6,393 nt of DNA from Pseudomonadota bacterium. Its GTDB lineage: Bacteria; Pseudomonadota; Alphaproteobacteria; Rhodobacterales; Rhodobacteraceae. The notes under the pieces were generated by a model. It was given only the letters and a program-made list of their open reading frames with translations. It searched no databases and was not told where the DNA came from. The stretch lies in contig JAQBUS010000073.1 in assembly GCA_027623875.1 (NCBI GenBank), forward strand, positions 1 through 6,393. Reading direction: 5' to 3'. Positions 1-6,393 of the stretch are shown piece by piece (the stretch's first letter is position 1; the number at the start of each line of letters is the position of its first letter). A program made the position numbers and the translations under genes.

Positions 1-1
1 C

Positions 2-49
2 CGAAAAATTACAAATCATATAGAAAATCTTTTAGCTAAAGGAAATTGA
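2..49 (+). CDS. C-terminal end of an unidentified upstream gene (partial)
   Basis: The frame beginning at base 2 stays open to a TGA at 47-49 and reads RKITNHIENLLAKGN, a plausible helical, polar protein C-terminus. The other two + frames close earlier (TAA at 37-39, TAG at 21-23). Fifteen residues are too few to name a family. If real, the gene ends 40 nt before the yqaA-like start, so it could be in the same operon. The fragment could also be chance open sequence. Confidence 0.4.
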   Translation, partial: RKITNHIENLLAKGN

Positions 50-89
50 CCTACACACTTAAGGTAAATGAATTCATCATGGGAAAGCA

Positions 90-668
90 ATGTTAAAGAA
101 AACCTATATTTGGACATTGGCTTTAGCAAACCACAGATTAGCACTATGGGCACTAGCATTTATATCATTTCTGGAAAGCTCAGTATTTCCTATACCACCT
201 GATATTTTAATGATCCCGATGATTTTAGCTAGACCAAATAGGGCCTTTTTAATAGCCACCGTCGTTCTTTTTGCATCGGTATTAGGAGGATTACTTGGTT
301 ATGCTATAGGCGCGTTATTTTATGATCAAATAGGTTTCCCGCTTCTATCTTTCTTTGGCAAAGCTGAATTGGCCAGCCAATTCAATAGTCATTTCAATGA
401 TTTAGGATTCTGGCCAATTTTGATAGCCGGATTGACCCCTCTACCATACAAAATTATAACAATAGTATCTGGATGGAGTGCAGTGCCACTCACAACCTTT
501 GTTATTACGTCAATTGTATCAAGAGGCTTACGTTTTTTTCTCGTTGCTACCCTACTTTGGTATTACGGCGAAGCAATTGACATGTTTATAAGAAAAAAAT
601 TAGGATTAATTTTTATTGTTTTTATTTTAGTTCTAATTAGTGGATTTGGATTTATTAAAATTTTATGA
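90..668 (+). CDS. yqaA: YqaA-type small DedA/VTT-domain inner-membrane protein
   Basis: This is a 192-residue, strongly hydrophobic protein of the VTT (SNARE-associated/DedA) superfamily, YqaA-like branch. Visible landmarks are the N-terminal ESSxxPIPPD block (residues 29-38), a glycine-rich helix (about 62-77), the GLTPLPYK re-entrant-loop motif (114-121), the SRGLRF arginine pair (R145, R148) and a final membrane helix (about 171-190). It is full length for the YqaA branch. Some DedA/VTT proteins act as undecaprenyl-phosphate or phospholipid translocases; the specific substrate of YqaA proteins is not established as far as I know, so a lipid-carrier role is inference. The ATG at 90 is preceded by GGGAAAG (81-87), although at very short spacing. 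The TGA overlaps the next ATG by 4 nt (ATGA at 665-668), implying translational coupling to dsbB. The family call is firm, the molecular function is not. Confidence 0.9.
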   Translation: MLKKTYIWTLALANHRLALWALAFISFLESSVFPIPPDILMIPMILARPNRAFLIATVVLFASVLGGLLGYAIGALFYDQIGFPLLSFFGKAELASQFNSHFNDLGFWPILIAGLTPLPYKIITIVSGWSAVPLTTFVITSIVSRGLRFFLVATLLWYYGEAIDMFIRKKLGLIFIVFILVLISGFGFIKIL

Positions 669-1129
669 CCGAAAAAAAAATAATATTATCTGCAATGGTA
701 GGTTCAAGCTTTTTACTTTTAGGCGCTTTTGCTTTTCAGCTTTGGGGATATGCACCTTGTAAGCTTTGTATCTGGCAACGCTGGCCACACGTCGGCTGTA
801 TATTAATAGGCGCTATATGGGTTCTGAGGCCCGGTAAAGAAATAGCCACACTTGGTGCTCTAAGTGCCCTTACCGGAGGCTTTCTAGGCCTGTACCACTC
901 TGGTATCGAGCAAAATTGGTGGAGTGGCCCATCAACATGCTCTTCTGGCTCAATCAAGAAAATTTCAACAGAAGTCCTTTTTGAGATAATTATGAGCGCT
1001 CCCCTAATTAAATGTAACGAAATTGTTTGGTCTTTATTTAATCTCTCTATGGCGAGTTGGAATGCCCTACTCTCCTTAATTCTTGTTACATTATGGCTAA
1101 CTGTAACAGTGAGAAACAACCAATCTTAA
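665..1129 (+). CDS. dsbB: Disulfide bond formation protein B (DsbB)
   Basis: Inner-membrane quinone reductase that re-oxidises the periplasmic thiol oxidase DsbA and passes electrons to the respiratory quinone pool. The 154-residue product has the four essential cysteines in the expected order: a CKLC pair (C32, C35) near the periplasmic end of the first helix, and a second pair in the large periplasmic loop (C92 in GPSTCSSG and C117 in PLIKCNEIVW). R39 in IWQRWPH matches the conserved arginine just after the CxxC that contributes to quinone binding. Four hydrophobic segments lie at about 6-26, 42-54, 60-78 and 130-148. It is shorter than E. coli DsbB (176 aa), as is common in alphaproteobacteria. 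The start codon overlaps the yqaA-like stop, and codons 3-6 contain a run of nine A (672-680). No dsbA lies in the window. C45 is an extra cysteine in the second membrane segment. Confidence 0.95.
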   Translation: MTEKKIILSAMVGSSFLLLGAFAFQLWGYAPCKLCIWQRWPHVGCILIGAIWVLRPGKEIATLGALSALTGGFLGLYHSGIEQNWWSGPSTCSSGSIKKISTEVLFEIIMSAPLIKCNEIVWSLFNLSMASWNALLSLILVTLWLTVTVRNNQS

Positions 1130-1140
1130 CAAAAAATTAA
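1126..1140. promoter_or_regulatory. CtrA-like motif TTAA-N7-TTAA
   Basis: The sequence TTAACAAAAAATTAA matches the TTAA-N7-TTAA full-site pattern bound by the alphaproteobacterial cell-cycle regulator CtrA. It overlaps the dsbB stop codon and sits about 170 nt upstream of the gyrA -35 box. Because this gap is very AT-rich, such a match is not improbable by chance, and the position is not typical for direct activation of gyrA. Weak evidence only. Confidence 0.25.
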
Positions 1141-1196
1141 TGCTGGTTTTCTCTATTAGATTATAGCTTTTTTATTAACTAAATAATGCTTAAGTA

Positions 1197-1328
1197 ATGA
1201 CTGTAGAAGAATACAGAAAAACTTTCCATAAATTATATGAATATACAATATTAACAATTACTTATTGTACATTATTAATCTTATTAGTTATGCCAAAATC
1301 TTCTTATTGCGTTCAACACTTAGGATAG
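1197..1328 (+). CDS. Candidate small single-pass membrane protein (43 aa)
   Basis: An ATG at 1197 opens a 43-codon frame ending in TAG at 1326-1328. The product begins with a polar, charged stretch (MTVEEYRKTFHKLYEY, residues 1-16), followed by an uninterrupted hydrophobic segment (about 17-32) and a short tail with K34. This amphipathic-then-membrane layout vaguely resembles the tiny subunit IV of alphaproteobacterial aa3-type cytochrome c oxidases (also with a KTF just before the membrane helix), but the HGxMD-like N-terminal signature of that family is missing, so no function is assigned. There is no convincing ribosome binding site, codon use is as AT-rich as the spacer, and its end overlaps the gyrA promoter. 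It may well be chance. Confidence 0.3.
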   Translation: MTVEEYRKTFHKLYEYTILTITYCTLLILLVMPKSSYCVQHLG

Positions 1329-1336
1329 GCTATAAT
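1307..1336 (+). promoter_or_regulatory. Predicted sigma70 promoter of gyrA
   Basis: A perfect -10 hexamer TATAAT (1331-1336) lies 18 nt downstream of TTGCGT (1307-1312), which keeps the TTG of the -35 consensus. Transcription would start near 1343, giving a leader of roughly 34 nt before the gyrA ATG at 1377. The stretch just after the -10 is A-rich (AAAACAACTAG), the kind of easily melted discriminator seen at relaxation-stimulated gyrase promoters in other bacteria; that regulatory reading is inference. Confidence 0.6.
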
Positions 1337-1376
1337 AAAAACAACTAGATGTAGTTAATGGCTAAATTAGATTGGA

Positions 1377-4124
1377 ATGAGCGTGAGCGACACAACAGAC
1401 ATCCCTGAAGAAGAAATGCCACAAGCAAGAATGGCACATGACGGACCGCAAGTTTCAATCACTAGTGAAATGAAAACGTCGTTCTTAGACTACGCAATGA
1501 GTGTTATAATTTCCAGAGCAATTCCAGATTTGCGAGATGGCCTTAAACCGGTGCATCGTCGAATTCTATATGCAATGCATGAAACAGGGAATAGCCACGA
1601 AAAATCTTATCGCAAATCTGCACGTGCCATCGGCGATGTAATGGGCAAATATCATCCCCATGGAGATGGTGCAATTTATGACGCTTTAGTAAGAATGGCT
1701 CAAAATTTTTCGATGTCACTACCTCTTTTAGATGGCCAAGGAAACTTTGGCTCAATGGACGGAGATAATGCTGCCGCTATGCGTTATACCGAAGTGCGGA
1801 TGGATAAACCAGCAGCTTACCTCCTAACAGATATCGAAAAAGACACAGTTGACTTTCAAGACAATTACGACGGTAAAGATCGTGAACCAAGCGTTCTGCC
1901 TGCTCGATTTCCAAATATGCTTGTAAACGGAGCCGGTGGAATAGCTGTTGGTATGGCCACAAACATACCACCCCACAACCTAGGAGAAGTGATAGATGCA
2001 TCATTAGCACTGATAAAATCTCCTGATCTAAGCGCTGAAGACCTAATGGAGTTTGTTCCAGCGCCTGATTTTCCGACCGGTGGTATAATTTTAGGAAGAA
2101 GTGGCGCGCGGAAAGCCTATACGGAATACCGGGGAAGCGTCATTGTTAGGTCTAAAACACATATAGAGGAAATACGTAAAGATAGATATGCAATCATTAT
2201 AGATGAAATTCCTTACCAAGTTAATAAATCCACTATGATTGAGAGAATAGCTGAGGCAGCTAGGGATAAAAAAATAGAAGGTATTTCTCACGTACAGGAC
2301 GAATCCGATCGGGTTGGAGTGAGGGTGGTAATAGAATTAAAAAGGGATGCAACTGCAGACGTAGTATTAAATCAACTTTTCAGATTCACTCCAATGCAAA
2401 ATTCTTTTGCTTGCAATATGCTAGCTTTAAATGGTGGTAGACCAGAACAATTAACCTTGCGGACATTTCTCACAAATTTTATTTCCTTTCGAGAGGAAGT
2501 GGTAGCCCGTAGAACTGCCTTCGAGTTAAATAAAGCACGCGAGAGGTCTCACATCTTATGCGGATTAGCAGTAGCCGTATCTAACGTAGATGAAATAGTT
2601 GCAGCCATCCGTCAGTCAATTGATGTTGCTGAGGCGCGAAAAAAGCTAATGACTAGGGCGTGGCCTGCCAATGAAATCATTGATTACATCAAACTTATAG
2701 ATGACCCTACTCATACAGTTAATGAGGATGGTACTTATTATCTTTCTGAGGTTCAAGCGCGCTCAATTCTCGAACTCAGGTTGCAAAGATTAACACAATT
2801 GGGTGTTACAGAGGTAACCTCTGAACTGGAAGAGCTAGCAATAAAAATAAAAGAATACCTAGCCATACTTCGCTCCCGCGAACGAATAATGGAAATTATA
2901 ACTTCTGAATTAATCGAAATTCAAGATAAATTCGCTATACCCCGCCGATCTCAGATTGTTGACTGGTCTGGGGATATGGAAGACGAAGATCTTATAGAAA
3001 AAGAAGATATGGTCGTAACCGTAACTTCGGGAGGTTATATAAAACGCACGCCTTTGACAGACTTCAGGTCGCAAAAAAGAGGCGGAAAAGGTCTTTCAGG
3101 GATGTCAACAAAAGAAGACGACGTTGTAACAACGTTATTTGTAGCGAATACTCACACACAGTTATTATTTTTTACTACTGCAGGTATGGTCTATAAAATA
3201 AAAACATGGCGCCTCCCCATCGGTGGGCGAACGGCGAAAGGAAAGGCTGTTATAAATATCCTACCCATTCCACAGGGTGTCTCAATTGCAGCAATAATGC
3301 CCGTGGATAGAGATGAGACCGATTGGGTAGATCTGCAAATTGTATTTGCAACATCTGACGGCAGCGTAAGACGAAATGCTCTCTCGGATTTTACTAATGT
3401 CAAATCCAACGGAAAAATTGCAATGAAACTTCCAGAAGATGTTGAACTCATTAACGCCAGAATTTGTTCCGACGAAGATGACGTAATGCTAGTCACTAAT
3501 TCAGGGAGAGCTATACGCTTCAAAACATTAGATGTTAGGGTGTTTAAAGGAAGAGATTCCACAGGTGTTAGAGGCATTAAATTGAAAGGGACCAATAAGG
3601 TAGTTTCGATGTCTGTAATTCGTCATTTTATAGCAAGTTCCGAAGAACGAGTCGCCTATTTAAAGATGCGGCGGGCGATCGCTGGTCTTCCGGAGGATTC
3701 TGAACAATCGGATGAAGAAATAGTAATGGATATTGCGCTTTCTCAGGAAAGATATGCCGAGATGTCAGAATCAGAAGATCTAATCTTAACTCTAACTTCA
3801 AATGGGGCGGGTAAAATTAGTTCGGCTCATGATTACCCTGTTCGCGGTAGAGGTGGAGTCGGCGTAACTGCTATGGATAAACCAATGCGTGGCGGAGATG
3901 TTATCGCTTCGTTTCCAGTGGACCTGGAAGACCAAATTATGCTGGTTACTTCAACTGGGCAGGCAATACGGTGTCCGGTAGAGGGTATTTCATTTCGCTC
4001 TCGTGGCGCTGGCGGGGTAAAAGTTTTTGACACCGCTGAGGCAGAATTCGTTGTATCTGTTGCTAGAATTGCTGATCAAGGGTCCACAGAAGCCGAAGAT
4101 GACGTATTAGAAAGTCTTGATTGA
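1377..4124 (+). CDS. gyrA: DNA gyrase subunit A
   Basis: Cutting-and-rejoining subunit of the type IIA topoisomerase that introduces negative supercoils using ATP hydrolysed by GyrB (not in the window). The 915-residue protein is complete. Seen in order: the DYAMSVIISRAIPDLRDGLK N-terminal block (38-57), the quinolone-pocket region HPHGDGAIYD (93-102), the catalytic tyrosine Y137 after R136 in AAMRYTEVR, the intercalating isoleucine I189 in GGIAVGMATN, a long coiled-coil tower region (about 370-525), and the C-terminal beta-pinwheel starting with the GyrA box QKRGGKG (566-572) needed for DNA wrapping. A helical, acidic insert of about 50 residues (750-799) and an acidic tail (EAEDDVLESLD) follow. 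The insert largely explains why it is longer than E. coli GyrA (875 aa). An in-frame TAG at 1368 blocks an earlier start; only a weak GGA precedes the ATG. Position 98, equivalent to E. coli Ser83, is glycine. Confidence 0.99.
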   Translation: MSVSDTTDIPEEEMPQARMAHDGPQVSITSEMKTSFLDYAMSVIISRAIPDLRDGLKPVHRRILYAMHETGNSHEKSYRKSARAIGDVMGKYHPHGDGAIYDALVRMAQNFSMSLPLLDGQGNFGSMDGDNAAAMRYTEVRMDKPAAYLLTDIEKDTVDFQDNYDGKDREPSVLPARFPNMLVNGAGGIAVGMATNIPPHNLGEVIDASLALIKSPDLSAEDLMEFVPAPDFPTGGIILGRSGARKAYTEYRGSVIVRSKTHIEEIRKDRYAIIIDEIPYQVNKSTMIERIAEAARDKKIEGISHVQDESDRVGVRVVIELKRDATADVVLNQLFRFTPMQNSFACNMLALNGGRPEQLTLRTFLTNFISFREEVVARRTAFELNKARERSHILCGLAVAVSNVDEIVAAIRQSIDVAEARKKLMTRAWPANEIIDYIKLIDDPTHTVNEDGTYYLSEVQARSILELRLQRLTQLGVTEVTSELEELAIKIKEYLAILRSRERIMEIITSELIEIQDKFAIPRRSQIVDWSGDMEDEDLIEKEDMVVTVTSGGYIKRTPLTDFRSQKRGGKGLSGMSTKEDDVVTTLFVANTHTQLLFFTTAGMVYKIKTWRLPIGGRTAKGKAVINILPIPQGVSIAAIMPVDRDETDWVDLQIVFATSDGSVRRNALSDFTNVKSNGKIAMKLPEDVELINARICSDEDDVMLVTNSGRAIRFKTLDVRVFKGRDSTGVRGIKLKGTNKVVSMSVIRHFIASSEERVAYLKMRRAIAGLPEDSEQSDEEIVMDIALSQERYAEMSESEDLILTLTSNGAGKISSAHDYPVRGRGGVGVTAMDKPMRGGDVIASFPVDLEDQIMLVTSTGQAIRCPVEGISFRSRGAGGVKVFDTAEAEFVVSVARIADQGSTEAEDDVLESLD

Positions 4125-4163
4125 ACTTAAATGAACCTCTGATAAGCTCAAGTTCCAATAAAG

Positions 4164-5504
4164 ATGCAAAAAATGTCTGATATTATAAACATAGTTGGTG
4201 GGGGAATGGCCGGGGCAGAGGCGGCTTGGCAAGCAGCTAATTTAGGCGTCTATGTAATAATTCATGAAATGCGTCCAAAAATTAAAACTTTTGCACATCA
4301 CACTTCAAATTTAGCCGAAATGGTTTGCTCAAATTCGTTTAGATCTGACGACGACGAACAGAATGCCGTAGGCCTTTTACATTGGGAAATGCGCACCTCA
4401 AACGGCTTAATAATTAAAACAGCAGATAAATACTCACTCCCTGCGGGTGGCGCGCTAGCGGTTGACAGAGAAAAATTTGCCGAAAGCGTAACAAATCAGT
4501 TAAAGGCTCATCCAAAAATCTCGATTAAAAATACAGAAATAACAGAGCTACCAAACGATGGAAACTGGATCATAGCCACAGGCCCCTTAACCTCCGCAAA
4601 ACTAGCAAGATCTATTTCATTATCTACAAACGAAAATTCTCTCGCATTTTTTGACGCTATTGCACCAATTGTCTACTTTGATACAGTAAATATGGAGAAG
4701 TGTTGGTTTCAATCTCGTTACGATAAAGGGGAAACAGAAGCAGATAAAAAAGCGTATCTTAATTGCCCAATGGATAAAGAGACATATGAAACCTTTATTG
4801 ACGCGCTCTTGCAATCAGAAAAAACTGAATTTAGGCCTGATGAAACAGCCGAATACTTTAATGGTTGCCTTCCGATAGAGGTAATGGCGGAAAGAGGAAG
4901 AGAAACCTTACGTTTCGGCCCAATGAAACCAGTAGGGCTAACTAATCCGCATGATCCAAAGAATAAATCTTATGCAATTGTTCAACTAAGGCAAGATAAT
5001 GCCTTAGGTACGCTATTCAATATAGTAGGGTTCCAAACAAAAATGAAATACCTGGCACAAAAAGAGGTCTTTAGACTCATTCCGGGGCTTGAAAATGCTG
5101 AATTTGCACGCCTTGGAGGAATTCATAGAAATACTTTTATTAATTCACCTATTTTGCTTGATACACAGCTGAGGTTGAAATCACGTCAAAATATACGCTT
5201 TGCAGGACAGATAACTGGGGTTGAGGGTTACGTCGAAAGTGCTGCAACAGGTTTATTAGCTGGCAAACTGGCAGCAGCAGAGGTCTTAGGGGTACCTCTG
5301 CAAGCTCCGCCTGTTGAAACCGCATTAGGCGCCTTAGTGAACCATATTACTAACGGAGCAGATGCAGCCACTTTTCAACCCATGAATATAAATTTTGGTC
5401 TTTTTCCTCCGGTAAGTGCTAAAACTGGTAGAAAAAATAGACCAGAGCGTTATAAAATGTATACAGACCGTGCTAAAGAGAGTTACTCTAAATGGGCAAA
5501 CTAA
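4164..5504 (+). CDS. trmFO: Methylenetetrahydrofolate--tRNA (uracil-54-C5)-methyltransferase TrmFO
   Basis: Flavoprotein that makes m5U54 in the tRNA T-loop, taking the methylene carbon from 5,10-methylenetetrahydrofolate and electrons from NAD(P)H through FAD. The 446-residue product is full length. The N-terminus carries the Rossmann FAD motif GGGMAGAEAA (12-21), then HEMRP (34-38). Both functional cysteines are present: C55 in AEMVCSNSFRS, matching the C53 region of the B. subtilis enzyme, and C235 in FNGCLPIEVMAERG, matching its C226. The second FAD-contacting region is FAGQITGVEGYVESAATG (about 347-364). These motifs separate it from the related MnmG (GidA). A second in-frame ATG at 4173 (M4) is an equally possible start, giving MSDIINIVGGG; neither has a strong ribosome binding site. 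The gene begins 39 nt after gyrA with no evident terminator or promoter, so cotranscription is likely. It is followed by gluQ, another tRNA-modification gene. Confidence 0.97.
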   Translation: MQKMSDIINIVGGGMAGAEAAWQAANLGVYVIIHEMRPKIKTFAHHTSNLAEMVCSNSFRSDDDEQNAVGLLHWEMRTSNGLIIKTADKYSLPAGGALAVDREKFAESVTNQLKAHPKISIKNTEITELPNDGNWIIATGPLTSAKLARSISLSTNENSLAFFDAIAPIVYFDTVNMEKCWFQSRYDKGETEADKKAYLNCPMDKETYETFIDALLQSEKTEFRPDETAEYFNGCLPIEVMAERGRETLRFGPMKPVGLTNPHDPKNKSYAIVQLRQDNALGTLFNIVGFQTKMKYLAQKEVFRLIPGLENAEFARLGGIHRNTFINSPILLDTQLRLKSRQNIRFAGQITGVEGYVESAATGLLAGKLAAAEVLGVPLQAPPVETALGALVNHITNGADAATFQPMNINFGLFPPVSAKTGRKNRPERYKMYTDRAKESYSKWAN

Positions 5505-5569
5505 ATTTCTAAATAGCTCTAGCCATAAGCAGTTATAAAATAAAAAACATATTAACCTCTATTATGTAT

Positions 5570-5579
5570 CTTATATAAG
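5570..5579. repeat. Perfect 10-bp palindrome CTTATATAAG before gluQ
   Basis: The palindrome ends 3 nt before the gluQ ATG and includes the only purine-rich stretch that could act as a ribosome binding site. It is all A/T apart from its ends and could be a protein-binding dyad or simply chance in a spacer of about 22% GC. No loop is available, so it would not form a useful RNA hairpin. Confidence 0.2.
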
Positions 5580-5582
5580 AAA

Positions 5583-6393
5583 ATGACTTTTAAAACGAGA
5601 TTTGCTCCGTCCCCTACTGGCCCATTGCATTTGGGTCACGCATTTTCTGCTCTCTTTGCGTTTGATTTAGCTAAAAGAAATATTGGCGAATTCCACTTAA
5701 GGATTGAAGATATAGACACCTCACGCTCTAGAACCGTTTGGGAAGATGAAATCTATAATGATCTTAAATGGATGGGTATAACTTGGTCTGCTCCAGTCGT
5801 GCGTCAATCGGAACGAATTGACAAATATAAAGTTAAGTTAGAAGAGTTGTTGGGATTAGGGTTGCTCTACCAGTGCACTTGCACAAGGAAAGATATCACT
5901 GACGCTGTTTCAGCACCGCAAGATCAGGTAACTGGTAAAGGATCAAACGGACCAGTGTACCCTGGCACTTGCAGGCATAAATCAAAACAAACTTTAGAAA
6001 GTCCGAATTTTTCCCTTCGATTAGATATGGAAAAGGTCTGGGACCACATTAAAGTCCCCTATTTATCTTTTTTTGAGGCGGAAAAAATCTTGCCGGGAAC
6101 ACCAGTACAACAATTTATAACTCGAGACATTGCAATCAGTTCAATTGGGGATGTCGTGTTAGCAAGAATGGATATTGGCACCTCGTACCATTTATCCGTT
6201 GTAATTGATGACGCTGACACTGGAATAAATAACGTTGTTAGGGGCGAAGATTTATATGAAGCCACACAACTTCACACTATTCTTAACGCCTTATTTTCAT
6301 TTCCGAACCCAACTTTCTATCATCATAGACTAATAATGGACTCAAAAGGTAAACGACTAGCAAAAAGAAATAACTCGGAGGCTATTTCTAAAT
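5583..6393 (+). CDS. gluQ: Glutamyl-Q tRNA(Asp) synthetase, 5' part (cut by the window end)
   Basis: A paralogue of the catalytic half of glutamyl-tRNA synthetase that activates glutamate and attaches it to queuosine at position 34 of tRNA-Asp, without needing the tRNA for activation. The first 270 codons are present and open to the window edge; family members are roughly 290-310 residues, so little is missing. Seen: the class I signature FAPSPTGPLHLGH (7-19, HLGH as the HIGH box), RIEDIDTSRSR (40-50) for glutamate binding, a zinc site formed by C98, C100, Y126 and C130 (CTC ... YPGTCR), RGEDL (240-244), and GKRLAKR (about 256-262) in the place of the KMSKS loop. The CxC/YPGTC zinc site and IEDID wording argue for GluQ rather than full GltX, although the absent anticodon-binding domain cannot be checked here. 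The ATG is preceded only by AAGAAA. It lies 78 nt after trmFO. Confidence 0.94.
   Translation, partial: MTFKTRFAPSPTGPLHLGHAFSALFAFDLAKRNIGEFHLRIEDIDTSRSRTVWEDEIYNDLKWMGITWSAPVVRQSERIDKYKVKLEELLGLGLLYQCTCTRKDITDAVSAPQDQVTGKGSNGPVYPGTCRHKSKQTLESPNFSLRLDMEKVWDHIKVPYLSFFEAEKILPGTPVQQFITRDIAISSIGDVVLARMDIGTSYHLSVVIDDADTGINNVVRGEDLYEATQLHTILNALFSFPNPTFYHHRLIMDSKGKRLAKRNNSEAISK

Noticed and set aside
46..80. TTGACC as a -35 box for the yqaA-like gene
   Set aside because: No acceptable -10 hexamer occurs at 16-18 nt downstream.
736..1119. 127-codon open frame on the minus strand inside dsbB
   Set aside because: It lies fully inside a gene with all its conserved cysteines and motifs, shows no recognisable domain, and is best explained as a shadow frame.
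1130..1180. Possible terminator after dsbB (T-run at about 1167-1172)
   Set aside because: No stable GC-containing stem precedes the T-run; only a 3-bp GCT/AGC match is visible.
1201..1216. Small hairpin CTGTA-gaagaa-TACAG
   Set aside because: It is only 5 bp, with no T-tract on either side, and AT-rich sequence yields such dyads often.
3191..3595. 134-codon open frame on the minus strand inside gyrA
   Set aside because: It is antisense to the conserved GyrA pinwheel domain; the low-complexity Ser/Leu/Thr-rich product has no recognisable motif.
4123..4155. Inverted repeat GAACTT ... AAGTTC between gyrA and trmFO
   Set aside because: The arms are 6 bp with a loop of about 21 nt and no T-run, which is too weak to call a terminator or riboregulator.
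1..6393. A novel defence, mobile or secondary-metabolite system
   Set aside because: All long open frames belong to well-known core families; there are no direct repeat arrays, transposase, integrase, toxin-antitoxin or unknown multi-gene cluster.

Overview
The window holds five recognisable genes, all on the + strand, from what is most likely an AT-rich alphaproteobacterium related to the Rhodobacterales (marine Roseobacter-like). The lineage call rests on three things: GyrA has the extra helical, acidic insert in its C-terminal domain that I know from alphaproteobacterial gyrases; the organism uses the folate-dependent TrmFO; and the wording of several motifs (GyrA, DsbB, the GluQ CxC...YPGTCR site) fits that group. 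GC content looks like about 40% in genes and much less between them, by eye.

Layout. Positions 1-49 are probably the last codons of an unidentified upstream gene. Positions 90-668 encode a small YqaA/DedA-type membrane protein, and its stop overlaps the start of dsbB (665-1129, quinone-dependent disulfide bond oxidase) by 4 nt, so the two are translationally coupled. A 247-nt AT-rich gap (1130-1376) follows. It carries a good sigma70 promoter with a perfect TATAAT box for gyrA, a 43-codon open frame that could encode a tiny membrane protein, and a CtrA-like TTAA-N7-TTAA motif at the end of dsbB. Next come gyrA (1377-4124, complete, 915 aa), trmFO (4164-5504, 446 aa) and the 5' 270 codons of gluQ (5583 to the window end).

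Functionally, the first pair is envelope biology (membrane transport/lipid carrier and periplasmic disulfide formation). gyrA is DNA topology. trmFO and gluQ are both tRNA modification genes: m5U54 in the T-loop, and glutamylation of queuosine-34 in tRNA-Asp. gyrA and trmFO are only 39 nt apart and may share a transcript.

I see no mobile element, CRISPR, RNA gene, phage gene or unknown multi-gene system. This reads as an ordinary core-genome region; the items worth a second look are small ones (candidate small ORF, GyrA position 98, GyrA insert, regulatory motifs).
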